Source: Pinibacter aurantiacus
GTDB taxonomy: Bacteria; Bacteroidota; Bacteroidia; Chitinophagales; Chitinophagaceae
Length of the DNA: 64,000 bases
Reading direction: 5' to 3'
Assembly: GCF_019130065.1 (NCBI RefSeq)
Contig: NZ_JAHSPG010000002.1
Location: 1-64,000, forward strand
The notes beneath the pieces were generated by a model that was not told the origin of the DNA, searched no databases, and was given only the letters and a program-made list of their open reading frames with translations. Shown piece by piece: positions 50,839 through 58,504 of this stretch (the stretch's first letter is position 1; each line of letters starts with the position of its first letter). The position numbers were made by a program, and so were the translations under genes.

Positions 50839-51403
50839 TGTAATAGCCATTATGCAGTATTTCCTGCCGTACATTCTCTGGTAAAGTAAAGCGAACGTTT
50901 CTACCTTCTTTGATATCCTTTCTTATTTGCGTGCTGGATATTTCTAAAAGAGGCGCGTTGAGTACAGTAAGGTTTGCGCCGATATTATTGTTCACTTCAT
51001 AGCCCGGGCGGGTGTATACATAGATGTGGTGATTCTTTACAATCACATCGCCATTCTTCCAGTTCAAAATATTCTGGAAGCTGTCGCTACCCATTATAAT
51101 AGAGAAAGTGTGCTGAGGGTATTTTTCTTTAAGATAGGCAAGCGTGTGTACCGTATAAGAAGGTTTGGGCAGATGAAATTCTATGTCACTGGCTTTTAGT
51201 CTTTCTTCTCCCTCCACAGCAAGTTTTACCAGGTGAAGGCGGTGATATTCATTCAGCAGGGAGGAGGAGGGTTTGAACGGATTTTGAGGAGAAACGACCA
51301 TCCATACATTATCAAGCGAAGTATTGTTAAGTACATGATTCGCGATAATGCAATGGCCTATATGAATGGGGTTGAAAGAACCGAAGTATAAACCGATGTT
51401 CAT
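50831..51403 (-). CDS. nadD: Nicotinate-nucleotide adenylyltransferase
   Basis: The 190-residue enzyme joins AMP to nicotinate mononucleotide to make deamido-NAD in NAD synthesis. The nucleotide-binding block GSFNPIHIGH is at residues 8-17 and ISSTQIRKDI near residue 155 carries the SxxxIR motif. The quinolinate synthase gene of the same pathway lies about 5 kb away. The stop is within a word-type repeat arm. Confidence 0.95.
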   Translation of the reverse strand: MNIGLYFGSFNPIHIGHCIIANHVLNNTSLDNVWMVVSPQNPFKPSSSLLNEYHRLHLVKLAVEGEERLKASDIEFHLPKPSYTVHTLAYLKEKYPQHTFSIIMGSDSFQNILNWKNGDVIVKNHHIYVYTRPGYEVNNNIGANLTVLNAPLLEISSTQIRKDIKEGRNVRFTLPENVRQEILHNGYYKN

Positions 51404-51405
51404 TT

Positions 51406-51497
51406 AATTTGAAAATTTGGGGATTTGAAAATTTGAAAATGAACGATGCACCACATTCATTAGCACATTAGTATATTTTCAAATTCTCAAATTGATT
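51406..51497. repeat. Word-type inverted repeat (TTTGAAAATTTG word)
   Basis: Left arm 51405-51442, right arm 51475-51496, both of the TTTGAAAATTTG type. It links the nadD start and the feoA stop. Confidence 0.7.
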
Positions 51498-51720
51498 AAG
51501 CTTCTTCTACAAAAATATTCTGCGCCTCATCGAGTCTGAGACTGAGGTTATATCCTGAAACGGTTATTGCTATAGGATCGCCGAGAGGGGCTACCTGCTC
51601 AATTCGAATGTATTCGCCGGGCACACATCCCATTTCCATTAGCTTTAAAAATATCTCGTTATTTTCAAAGGATTTAATTACTACTAGCTGACCCACTTTT
51701 ATATCTGATAATCTTTTCAT
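51496..51720 (-). CDS. feoA: FeoA-domain protein
   Basis: The 74-residue SH3-like protein fits FeoA, the small partner of the ferrous iron transporter FeoB: MKRLSDIKVGQLVVIKSF, EIFLKLMEMGCVPGEYIRI and the ending SLRLDEAQNIFVE. It would act at the cytoplasmic face. No feoB is visible in the window. The start at 51720 is chosen for its fit to FeoA; the frame is open 14 codons further upstream with other Met codons. Confidence 0.82.
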   Translation of the reverse strand: MKRLSDIKVGQLVVIKSFENNEIFLKLMEMGCVPGEYIRIEQVAPLGDPIAITVSGYNLSLRLDEAQNIFVEEA

Positions 51721-51921
51721 CTGCATATTTTTCATTTTGTTTTGGCCAGATGAAATTCGCATATCACAGTCTCGCTTTTATCTGCAACAATAACTATCAT
51801 GCTCATTTCATTGCTATCTTTTTATCCTTTGGCAAAGCTATCCTTTATTTAATAGAATCTGCATTAAGGTTATGCAAAACTATCTTCTATAAATAAGAAT
51901 GTTTTACGAATTTTGGAATTG

Positions 51922-52359
51922 ATGAATAAACAACAAACACCCGTAATTAGTTTCCATTTTCTGGAAGTTCAGTTTTCATTTACACAAAGGACGGCACTTA
52001 AGCAGTTTCTTATCGGTATGTTTAAGAAGGAAAAGAAACCACTGGAGAGCCTGAACTATGTATTTTGTTCAGACGAGTATCTTTTAGAGATAAACAACAA
52101 CTACCTCCAACACAACTATTACACAGATATAGTAACCTTCGAGTTGTCGGCCACAAATAAAACCGTGGGAGATATATACATAAGTGTGGACAGGGTAAAG
52201 GATAATGCGGAGAATCTGGAGCAATCTTTTAAAAGGGAATTACACAGGGTAATCTTTCACGGAGCTTTACACCTCTGTGGATACAGGGATAAAACAGCAA
52301 AAGAGCAGGAGAAGATGAGGGAAATGGAAGACAAATACCTCAAGCTCTACTTTAAATAG
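51922..52359 (+). CDS. ybeY: Endoribonuclease YbeY (16S rRNA maturation)
   Basis: The 145-residue metal-dependent RNase takes part in 16S rRNA 3'-end processing and ribosome quality control. The zinc motif HGALHLCGYRDKTAKEQEKM holds three of the family's histidine and aspartate ligands near residues 111-130. The ATG at 51922 is chosen over an in-frame TTG at 51913. It is followed by a perfect palindrome that contains a parS-like site and acts as a terminator. Confidence 0.93.
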   Translation: MNKQQTPVISFHFLEVQFSFTQRTALKQFLIGMFKKEKKPLESLNYVFCSDEYLLEINNNYLQHNYYTDIVTFELSATNKTVGDIYISVDRVKDNAENLEQSFKRELHRVIFHGALHLCGYRDKTAKEQEKMREMEDKYLKLYFK

Positions 52360-52364
52360 CTTTT

Positions 52365-52398
52365 AAAAAAGGATGTTCCACGTGGAACATCCTTTTTT
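52365..52398 (+). terminator. Palindrome combining a parS site and a ybeY terminator
   Basis: Six A, then GGATGTTCCACGTGGAACATCC, and six T form a 34-base perfect palindrome. It can fold as an intrinsic terminator for ybeY six bases after its stop, and its core is the parS palindrome. Confidence 0.75.
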
Positions 52399-52931
52399 CT
52401 TTCTATTCAATAAGCTATATAAGCTCATTTAACGTTCCACGTGGAACATTAAATTATCACAGCCAAAGAGGAATTAGCGAGATTTCATCAGACTTCAGGA
52501 ATAAGAATTAACCTAATTACCAAAAAGAAACTATAGTCAAAATCAAAACCACAACCAGTAATTCAGGATTACTAGACCAGTTCTATGTTCCACGTGGAAC
52601 ATTTAGAATGTTTCACCCGTTAAAACTTTCTCATCTGCACCTAAAGCTGAAATAAGGTAAGATTATTAAATACTAGTAATAGCAATTCAGAGTCGTTAAC
52701 CAAGCGAGTGGGCTTCGGCAGGCTCATCCTGTCAGGATGAGCGGAGTAGCAGGATAAGGTTGTCGAAGTCTTGGTATAACCAATAAGTAACAAGCCGCTA
52801 ATATGCGTTAACCAACATCCTCTTTTACTAAGAATCATGTTCCACGTGGAACATATAAACCCTGTCTTTCTACAAGTAATAACATCTAATCATATTTTAC
52901 AATCCCCTGACTCAATGTTCCACGTGGAACA
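52373..52931. other. Cluster of five parS-type centromere sites
   Basis: The core GTTCCACGTGGAAC occurs at 52375-52388, 52434-52447, 52587-52600, 52839-52852 and 52917-52930; all but the second are flanked as TGTTCCACGTGGAACA. This palindrome is close to the universal parS sequence bound by ParB. No gene lies in 52360-52992. ParB bound here would hold the origin region for segregation. The parAB genes are not in the window. Confidence 0.8.
52717..52772. repeat. Diverged GGCTTCG...GTCGAAG inverted repeat
   Basis: GCTTCGGCAGGCTCATCCTG and GTTGTCGAAGTC arms enclose a CATCCTGTCAGGATG core. It is related to the element at 23949-24016 and lies between parS sites 3 and 4. Confidence 0.55.
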
Positions 52932-52946
52932 TAATTAAACTCCCTC

Positions 52947-52968
52947 AATTACAATGGTAATTGTAATT
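52947..52968. promoter_or_regulatory. Dyad overlapping the mnmG promoter
   Basis: AATTACAAT and ATTGTAATT are exact reverse complements with a 4-base spacer. The -7 box TAATTTTG at 52964-52971 overlaps the right arm, so a bound protein would block mnmG transcription. Confidence 0.5.
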
Positions 52969-52971
52969 TTG
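52964..52971 (+). promoter_or_regulatory. -7 promoter box of mnmG
   Basis: TAATTTTG matches TAnnTTTG and lies 21 bases before the ATG. No TTG at 19-21 bases upstream was found. Confidence 0.45.
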
Positions 52972-52992
52972 CATTCTAAATTTTTAAGATAA

Positions 52993-54861
52993 ATGTTTCC
53001 AGAATACGATGTCATAGTGGTTGGGGCGGGACACGCAGGTAGTGAGGCAGCTGCAGCTGCAGCTAACCTTGGTTCTAAGGTTCTGCTTATTACTATGAAT
53101 ATGCAAACGATAGGACAAATGAGTTGTAACCCAGCAATGGGAGGAATTGCCAAAGGACAAATTGTTAGAGAAATAGATGCCCTCGGTGGATATTCTGGAA
53201 TCGTGACCGACCAAAGCATGATCCAGTTCCGTATGCTAAATAGGTCAAAAGGCCCCGCTATGTGGAGCCCAAGAACCCAAAATGACCGTATGCTGTTCGC
53301 TGCTAAATGGAGGGAACAACTAGAACAAACACCCAATGTTGACTTTTACCAGGATATGGTTCGCTCCATTATTGTAAAAGACAATAAAGCTTGTGGTGTA
53401 GTAACAGGCCTTGGCCATCATATTCCTTCCAAATCCGTGGTTGTTACAAGTGGAACATTTCTGAATGGCATCATCCATATTGGAGAAAAGAACTTTGGTG
53501 GTGGTAGAATAGGGGAAAAAGGAGCAACCGGCATTACTGAACAACTTGTAGAACTAGGATTTGAAGCTGATAGATTGAAGACAGGAACACCTCCGCGTAT
53601 AGACGGAAGAAGCCTTGACTACTCCAAAATGGAAGAGCAAAAGGGAGATGATGAAATAACCGGCTTCTCTTACCTTGACGTTCCTAAACCAAAAGCACAG
53701 GATCAAATAAGCTGCTGGATCACATATACATCTACCGAAACACATGAACTTTTAAAAACAGGTTTCGACAGAAGCCCCATGTTTGCCGGAAGAATAGAAG
53801 GAGTAGGCCCTCGTTATTGCCCGAGCATTGAAGATAAAATAAACAGGTTCGCTGACAGGGACAGACACCAGATCTTTGTAGAACCAGAAGGTTGGAACAC
53901 TGTTGAGATATATGTAAATGGTTTCTCAACATCTCTCCCTGATGATGTTCAATACAAGGCATTAACTTCTATACCTGGTTTCGAAAATGCCAGAATGTTT
54001 AGGCCGGGGTATGCTATCGAGTATGATTACTTTCCACCTACACAGCTCACCCATGCTTTGGAGACTAAACTGATCAGTAATCTTTTCTTTGCCGGACAGA
54101 TCAATGGAACTACAGGATACGAGGAAGCAGCTTGCCAGGGAATTATGGCCGGTATCAATGCTCACCAAAAAGCGAAGCATCTTGATCCATTTATCCTGAA
54201 AAGAAGCGAAGCATATATTGGCGTGTTGGTAGACGACCTGATTAGCAAAGGAACTGAAGAACCCTACAGAATGTTTACCAGCCGCGCTGAGTTCAGAACA
54301 TTACTAAGGCAGGACAATGCCGACTTAAGATTAACAGAACTAAGCCATAAGATCGGCCTGGCGTCTGAAGAAAGAATGGAAAAGGTGAGAAACAAGAAAG
54401 AAGGAGTGGAGCAAATTAAGTCTATCCTTAAAGAATTCTCTGTGGAACCAGCGGAGGCGGAGGCTTACTTACAAAGCAAAAACTCATCACCTCTTTTACA
54501 AAAACAGAAAGCGCTTCAGGTATTGCTTCGTCCAAACATTGACCTTGTGGGGATGTGTCAATTCATACCAAGACTAGGCACGTTACTATCATCTTTTGAC
54601 CGGGATACTTTAGAGCAGGCAGAAATTCAAATCAAATATGAAGTATACATCGAGAAGGAAAAAGAGCTTGTTCAGAAAATGAGCCAGCTTGAAGATCTCG
54701 TTATACCAGATACTTTTGATTACAATAAAGTGGCAGCTCTTTCAAACGAAGCGCTTCAAAAGTTCAAGAAAATTAAACCAAGAACATTGGGACAAGCCAG
54801 CAGAATAAGCGGGGTAAATCCAAGCGATGTCCAAATATTGATGATATACATGGGGCGTTAG
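52993..54861 (+). CDS. mnmG: tRNA uridine 5-carboxymethylaminomethyl modification enzyme MnmG (GidA)
   Basis: The 622-residue FAD enzyme acts with MnmE to modify U34 of certain tRNAs. The dinucleotide motif VVVGAGHAGSEAA is at residues 8-20 and the conserved MSCNPAMGGIAKGQIVREIDALGG at 43-66. The rest matches the family throughout, including TSRAEFRTLLRQDNADLRLT. In many bacteria this gene lies close to the replication origin, here about 3 kb from the candidate. Confidence 0.97.
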   Translation: MFPEYDVIVVGAGHAGSEAAAAAANLGSKVLLITMNMQTIGQMSCNPAMGGIAKGQIVREIDALGGYSGIVTDQSMIQFRMLNRSKGPAMWSPRTQNDRMLFAAKWREQLEQTPNVDFYQDMVRSIIVKDNKACGVVTGLGHHIPSKSVVVTSGTFLNGIIHIGEKNFGGGRIGEKGATGITEQLVELGFEADRLKTGTPPRIDGRSLDYSKMEEQKGDDEITGFSYLDVPKPKAQDQISCWITYTSTETHELLKTGFDRSPMFAGRIEGVGPRYCPSIEDKINRFADRDRHQIFVEPEGWNTVEIYVNGFSTSLPDDVQYKALTSIPGFENARMFRPGYAIEYDYFPPTQLTHALETKLISNLFFAGQINGTTGYEEAACQGIMAGINAHQKAKHLDPFILKRSEAYIGVLVDDLISKGTEEPYRMFTSRAEFRTLLRQDNADLRLTELSHKIGLASEERMEKVRNKKEGVEQIKSILKEFSVEPAEAEAYLQSKNSSPLLQKQKALQVLLRPNIDLVGMCQFIPRLGTLLSSFDRDTLEQAEIQIKYEVYIEKEKELVQKMSQLEDLVIPDTFDYNKVAALSNEALQKFKKIKPRTLGQASRISGVNPSDVQILMIYMGR

Positions 54862-54998
54862 TGGAGAGTTGAGAGTTGAGAGTTTGTTATCCGCTAGAAA
54901 AATAGTAATAAAAAATGGGCACCAATCGGATGCCCATTTTTTTTTGCCTAAAATGCTATTATCGAGAACTCTCAACTCTCCCTTCTCAACTCTCAATT
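54862..54998. repeat. Word-type inverted repeat (GAGAGTTGAGAGTTGAG word)
   Basis: Left arm 54863-54885, right arm 54963-54998. The element holds the terminator at 54909-54945 in its loop. Confidence 0.7.
54909..54945. terminator. Bidirectional intrinsic terminator between mnmG and the lipase
   Basis: AAAAATGGGCA and TGCCCATTTTT arms with A and T runs on both sides serve both converging genes. Confidence 0.8.
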
Positions 54999-55000
54999 AA

Positions 55001-56089
55001 CTAAGGGTAACAAAGCTGGGCCAAATACAAATAAGGTTTCATCATGTGGTTAATAAACGTGTTCTTTCCATCGAACGGAAAAAGCTCCTTGTACTTTTCA
55101 TCCGGCCTTAAAATAACGGGTGTACCGGCCACCATGTAATTGTTGCTCTTTGCATACGCCGGTTCTCTCAATTGAGGCAAAGTCTTTTTTACAATTTTAT
55201 ACAAACCGTGTCCAAGATATTTCTGCTGATACTTCACTGCTTTCTTTGGTGACTTGTCCAACTTCTTATAGGCTCCGTTCAAGTACCAGCGAACCACTAA
55301 TTTTTGTTTTTTGATCGCAGGTTTTAACGCCGCTAAACCATTTGGTTGACTGTAGTCGTCTAACGTTTGAATGGAAAATGGTGTCTCCGGAACCCAATCC
55401 AAAATATTCACCACACGAAATGTCCAGTCTAATCCACTCAAATATTCCAGATCATAAGCGTAATACAAATTGCCTGGTTTTGGTGCGGCACTGGCATACG
55501 TCTTAAACTGAATATCTTTTGGTAAGCCGCCATTGTACTCAACATAACTTCTCATCAGTAGTGAAAGCACACCGCCCTGGCTGTGGCCACAAATAATAAA
55601 ATCTTTAAAGCCTTTTGCATAATATTCTTTGATGTGAGCAATAATATCCGGCCCTAAATAAGACAGCCCTATCATCCAACCCACGTGCACAGCAGCGTTA
55701 GAGTCCTTTGCCATTTTGTAACTAAAAGTTGTGCTATCATTTACCTGTATGGATCCAGTTGCAGGAACCATTGCCGCATAAAAATTAGCGAGCCAACTTT
55801 CCTTAGTATTAATCGTACCTCGAATGTTTATTACAGCAATTTTACGTTCCTCATCTGTCCACAGATCCCAACGATTGTCTAGTGCTCCAGATTTACTTCT
55901 GTAAACCATTTTATAAGTCCTCTGATTTTCTATTTTCATTTTCTCAGCAGACGTATCGGTAACACCGAATGCAATTCTCAAAACATCTCTGTATTCCTTT
56001 CCGTCAAATCCAGCTTTCAAACTGTGTTGACTAAACGAAAATAAACTGATCAACAAAAAACAATGTCCAAGCAAAATATTCTTCTTCAT
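55001..56089 (-). CDS. Lipase class 3-like secreted alpha/beta hydrolase
   Basis: The 362-residue protein has a signal peptide (residues 1-20) and the serine hydrolase motif GHSQGG near residue 168, inside a pattern that fits lipase class 3 (FIICGHSQGGVLSLLMRSYVEYNGG). An acidic residue follows in VNILDWVPETP and a histidine near GLYKIV or FINHMM. It should be exported and hydrolyse ester bonds of lipids. The 3' end is next to a word-type repeat. Substrate unknown. Confidence 0.85.
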   Translation of the reverse strand: MKKNILLGHCFLLISLFSFSQHSLKAGFDGKEYRDVLRIAFGVTDTSAEKMKIENQRTYKMVYRSKSGALDNRWDLWTDEERKIAVINIRGTINTKESWLANFYAAMVPATGSIQVNDSTTFSYKMAKDSNAAVHVGWMIGLSYLGPDIIAHIKEYYAKGFKDFIICGHSQGGVLSLLMRSYVEYNGGLPKDIQFKTYASAAPKPGNLYYAYDLEYLSGLDWTFRVVNILDWVPETPFSIQTLDDYSQPNGLAALKPAIKKQKLVVRWYLNGAYKKLDKSPKKAVKYQQKYLGHGLYKIVKKTLPQLREPAYAKSNNYMVAGTPVILRPDEKYKELFPFDGKNTFINHMMKPYLYLAQLCYP

Positions 56090-56110
56090 AGTAATTCCTT
56101 TGTATAAAAA

Positions 56111-56147
56111 TAAAACGTGTTAAACCACATTGGGTTCAACACGTTTC
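56111..56147 (-). terminator. Intrinsic terminator after the retropepsin-like gene
   Basis: AAACGTGTT and AACACGTTT arms with a T-rich tail lie 18 bases beyond the stop at 56165, in the minus direction. Confidence 0.65.
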
Positions 56148-56164
56148 AAAAAAAGTATACCAAA

Positions 56165-56479
56165 TTAATCTACGAAATAATTCGTATTAAATAAACTTTC
56201 TAATTTTTCTCTGACAAAAATTGTTTCAGGTATTTTACGCCTCACCACTCCAGATTTTTCATCTACTACCAGATCCATCTCCATTAGTGCTCTTCTACCG
56301 AGAATCGCCTTTTCAAGTTTTTGAACAACACAAATCAATTCAAACGATGTTCTCTCGCCAAATGATATTATTACCGGCCCTGCAACATCACATTCTATCT
56401 GCCTTCCCTGAAGCATAATATTTCTTTTTTCTTCTCTAAATTCAAGATCGAGTGACATTGCTAACTGTATGTCAACCAC
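56165..56479 (-). CDS. Retropepsin-like (clan AA) protease remnant
   Basis: The 104-residue frame, which begins at GTG, fits the C-terminal part of clan AA aspartic protease-like proteins: NIMLQGRQIECDVAGPVIISFGERTSFE with ILGRRALMEMDLVVDEKSG near the end. The catalytic D-T/S-G motif is missing; the related position reads VVDIQLA. A run of ten T (coding strand, 56482-56491) lies just upstream, and with eleven T an open frame starting MVETFVCKNG at 56580 would join this one. It therefore looks like a frameshifted and partly decayed gene, or one whose expression varies with that run. Confidence 0.55.
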   Translation of the reverse strand: MVDIQLAMSLDLEFREEKRNIMLQGRQIECDVAGPVIISFGERTSFELICVVQKLEKAILGRRALMEMDLVVDEKSGVVRRKIPETIFVREKLESLFNTNYFVD

Positions 56480-56614
56480 AGAAAAAAAAAATCCAGATCA
56501 ATCACCATTTCAATCCTCCTTTCCGCGCCTTTATCCACACCAATAGTGCTGCCGTTCTTGCAAACAAACGTTTCAACCATCATTTTCAATTTTCAACTTT
56601 CAATTCTCAACTAA

Positions 56615-57625
56615 CTAAAGTCCTCCCGCTCTGCTAATCTCTAACATTCTATCAATAGGTTTTTTTGCAGCTTTTCTTAACTCTTCCTCCATCAAAATCT
56701 CTGGCGTTTCATATTCCATGCACAGATATAACTTTTCCAGCGTATTCAATTTCATGTGTGGACAATCATTACAAGCGCAATTATTTGTTGGAGGTGCCGG
56801 TATAAAAGTTTTGTGCGGACTGTCCTTTTGCATTTGGTGCAAAATACCCGTTTCTGTGGCCACTATGTACTCGTTGGCACTATCTTCCCGACTGTACTTT
56901 AAAATGCCCGTAGTGGAGCCTATATAGTCCGCTATGCGCAATATAGGTTCCTCGCACTCAGGGTGTGCCAGAACTTTTGCTTTAGGATGTCTTATTTTAA
57001 GTTTTGTGATCTTTTCCAGGCTAAATATCTCATGCACCATACATGCACCGTTCCAAAGCAACATATCACGCCCTGTTTTCTTAATCAGGTAAGCCCCAAG
57101 ATTCTTATCCGGTGCAAAAATGATCGGTTGATCTTTTGGAACACTGTTCACAACCAGTGCAGCATTACTGCTGGTAACAATAATATCGCTCTGTGCTTTT
57201 ATCTCTGCAGTGCAATTGATATAACTGATCACCACATGATCGGGATGTTGTTTTCTGAATTCTCTGAACGCATCCGCAGGCGCACTATCAGCAAGTGAAC
57301 AACCGGCTTTCAAATCCGGCAACAACACTTTCTTCTTTGGATTTAAAATTTTTGCAGTCTCCGCCATAAAATGCACACCAGCAAAAACAATAATATCAGC
57401 CTCAGTTTTTTCTGCTGCTTGTGCAAGTCCTAAACTGTCGCCTATATAATCTGCAACATCCTGTATATCGGGCTCCTGGTAATAGTGTGCCAGGATAATT
57501 GCATTTTTTTCTTTTTTCAATCTTTCGATCTCATGAAACAGATCCAGCGTTGCGTCAACTTCTATATCCAGGAATCCATTTTTTTCGATGTTTTGTTTTG
57601 CTGAATCAATGTTTATAACTGACAT
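56615..57625 (-). CDS. nadA: Quinolinate synthase A
   Basis: The 336-residue iron-sulfur enzyme condenses iminoaspartate with dihydroxyacetone phosphate in NAD synthesis. [19 protein letters not shown] at about 45-63 is the substrate-binding block. The cluster cysteines are expected in GCSLADS (near 109), WNGACMVHE (near 195) and [11 protein letters not shown] (near 284-288), all present. It shares the pathway with nadD. Its start abuts the candidate origin region. Confidence 0.95.
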   Translation of the reverse strand: MSVINIDSAKQNIEKNGFLDIEVDATLDLFHEIERLKKEKNAIILAHYYQEPDIQDVADYIGDSLGLAQAAEKTEADIIVFAGVHFMAETAKILNPKKKVLLPDLKAGCSLADSAPADAFREFRKQHPDHVVISYINCTAEIKAQSDIIVTSSNAALVVNSVPKDQPIIFAPDKNLGAYLIKKTGRDMLLWNGACMVHEIFSLEKITKLKIRHPKAKVLAHPECEEPILRIADYIGSTTGILKYSREDSANEYIVATETGILHQMQKDSPHKTFIPAPPTNNCACNDCPHMKLNTLEKLYLCMEYETPEILMEEELRKAAKKPIDRMLEISRAGGL

Positions 57626-57730
57626 AATAACTATATATTAATTATTTATAAAAAAAAGCTATTACTATTAGGGATGTGAATTCGTGGAAAACTGATTTTT
57701 AAAACGCTTTGAATAATCATTTCCATGGGT

Positions 57731-57739
57731 TTATCCACA
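57731..57739 (+). promoter_or_regulatory. Perfect DnaA box
   Basis: TTATCCACA exactly matches the DnaA consensus. Three one-mismatch boxes follow in the same orientation within 700 bases. Confidence 0.7.
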
Positions 57740-58092
57740 TCTTTCCACAAATATCTAACAATTAAAAAGAAAGTACAGTCGCTATTTCTACCCGCTTATC
57801 CACTTTGGTGGATATTGAAAACCAGTTAAAAAGAATTTTGACCACATGAATGTGAATGAAGGTCGAATAACTAGTGACTTTTCCCAAGCCCCAAAATCAA
57901 AATTAGAATTTTCAGAACTTGTTGGCATACTATCCCCAAAAACAAAATTCCAAAAACATGGTTTATCCACTGTATTAAGCCAATATTAACAACCCCTGTG
58001 AATCAGCGTTCCACATCCATGTTTCGCAATGTTAATATTTGATGAAATATTGATCAATGCTGGTTTATACAGAATATCCTATATGTGTGTGA

Positions 58093-58345
58093 CATGAGAG
58101 ACGGAACGCAGATTTTCATGGTTGTCATGATTTATTAGATTACATAGAAAAAAATTCTCCGATAAAAAATCGCAACGATTCAGAAAATAATGTTCTGACG
58201 TTTTCGATAATTTACGATATTAGCCAAAGTGAAAAGAAACCAGATTGCTTAGCCGAGAATATCTTATTGCTCAACAATAAGATCATAACGAATCATGACA
58301 ATCATGAAAATCTGCCTGCCCGACTAGGCAGGCGGGCGTTCTCTT
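58093..58345. repeat. Inverted repeat with nested GC palindrome
   Basis: The left arm (GGAACGCAGATTTTCATGG...) at 58093-58133 matches the right arm at 58280-58345, except that the right arm has a CTGCCCG...CGGGC palindrome inserted between C and GTTC. It lies inside the candidate origin region, 80 bases from the downstream promoter. Confidence 0.7.
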
Positions 58346-58435
58346 AAAAAAAACATCACTTTCAAAATTCGTATGACAAATTGTTTTAACGCTAAGACGC
58401 AGGTTTACAGTGACTTTCGGCATTTTTTCCACAAT

Positions 58436-58465
58436 TTGTTCATAAGTTAAATTCCCCTATTTTTG
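58436..58465 (+). promoter_or_regulatory. Bacteroidota-type promoter of the PpiD-like gene
   Basis: TTG at 58436-58438 and TATTTTTG at 58458-58465 are exactly 19 bases apart. The ATG at 58505 is 39 bases downstream. A TTTTCCACA DnaA-like box lies directly upstream (58425-58433), so initiation control could touch this promoter. Confidence 0.7.
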
Positions 58466-58504
58466 CCAACTAATTTTCTAAAACCGTACATAATAAATTA
58501 AAGT

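Larger units (their letters stand above)
57626..58504. other. Candidate replication origin (oriC) region
   Basis: The 879-base gap between nadA and the PpiD-like gene has no plausible gene. It has a perfect DnaA box TTATCCACA at 57731-57739, boxes with one mismatch at 57796-57804 (TTATCCACT), 57963-57971 (TTATCCACT) and 58425-58433 (TTTTCCACA), plus an AT-only run at 57626-57660 that could unwind. Five parS-type sites and mnmG lie 3-5 kb away, and gene orientation changes here from mostly minus to mostly plus. dnaA itself is not in the window. Confidence 0.7.

Noticed and set aside
52641-52838. Minus-strand frame of 65 codons within the parS region
   Set aside because: It is composed of a diverged inverted repeat and parS flanks and has no coding signature.
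57788-57970. Minus-strand frame of 60 codons in the candidate origin
   Set aside because: It contains two of the DnaA-like boxes, has no domain and no promoter, and the peptide looks random.
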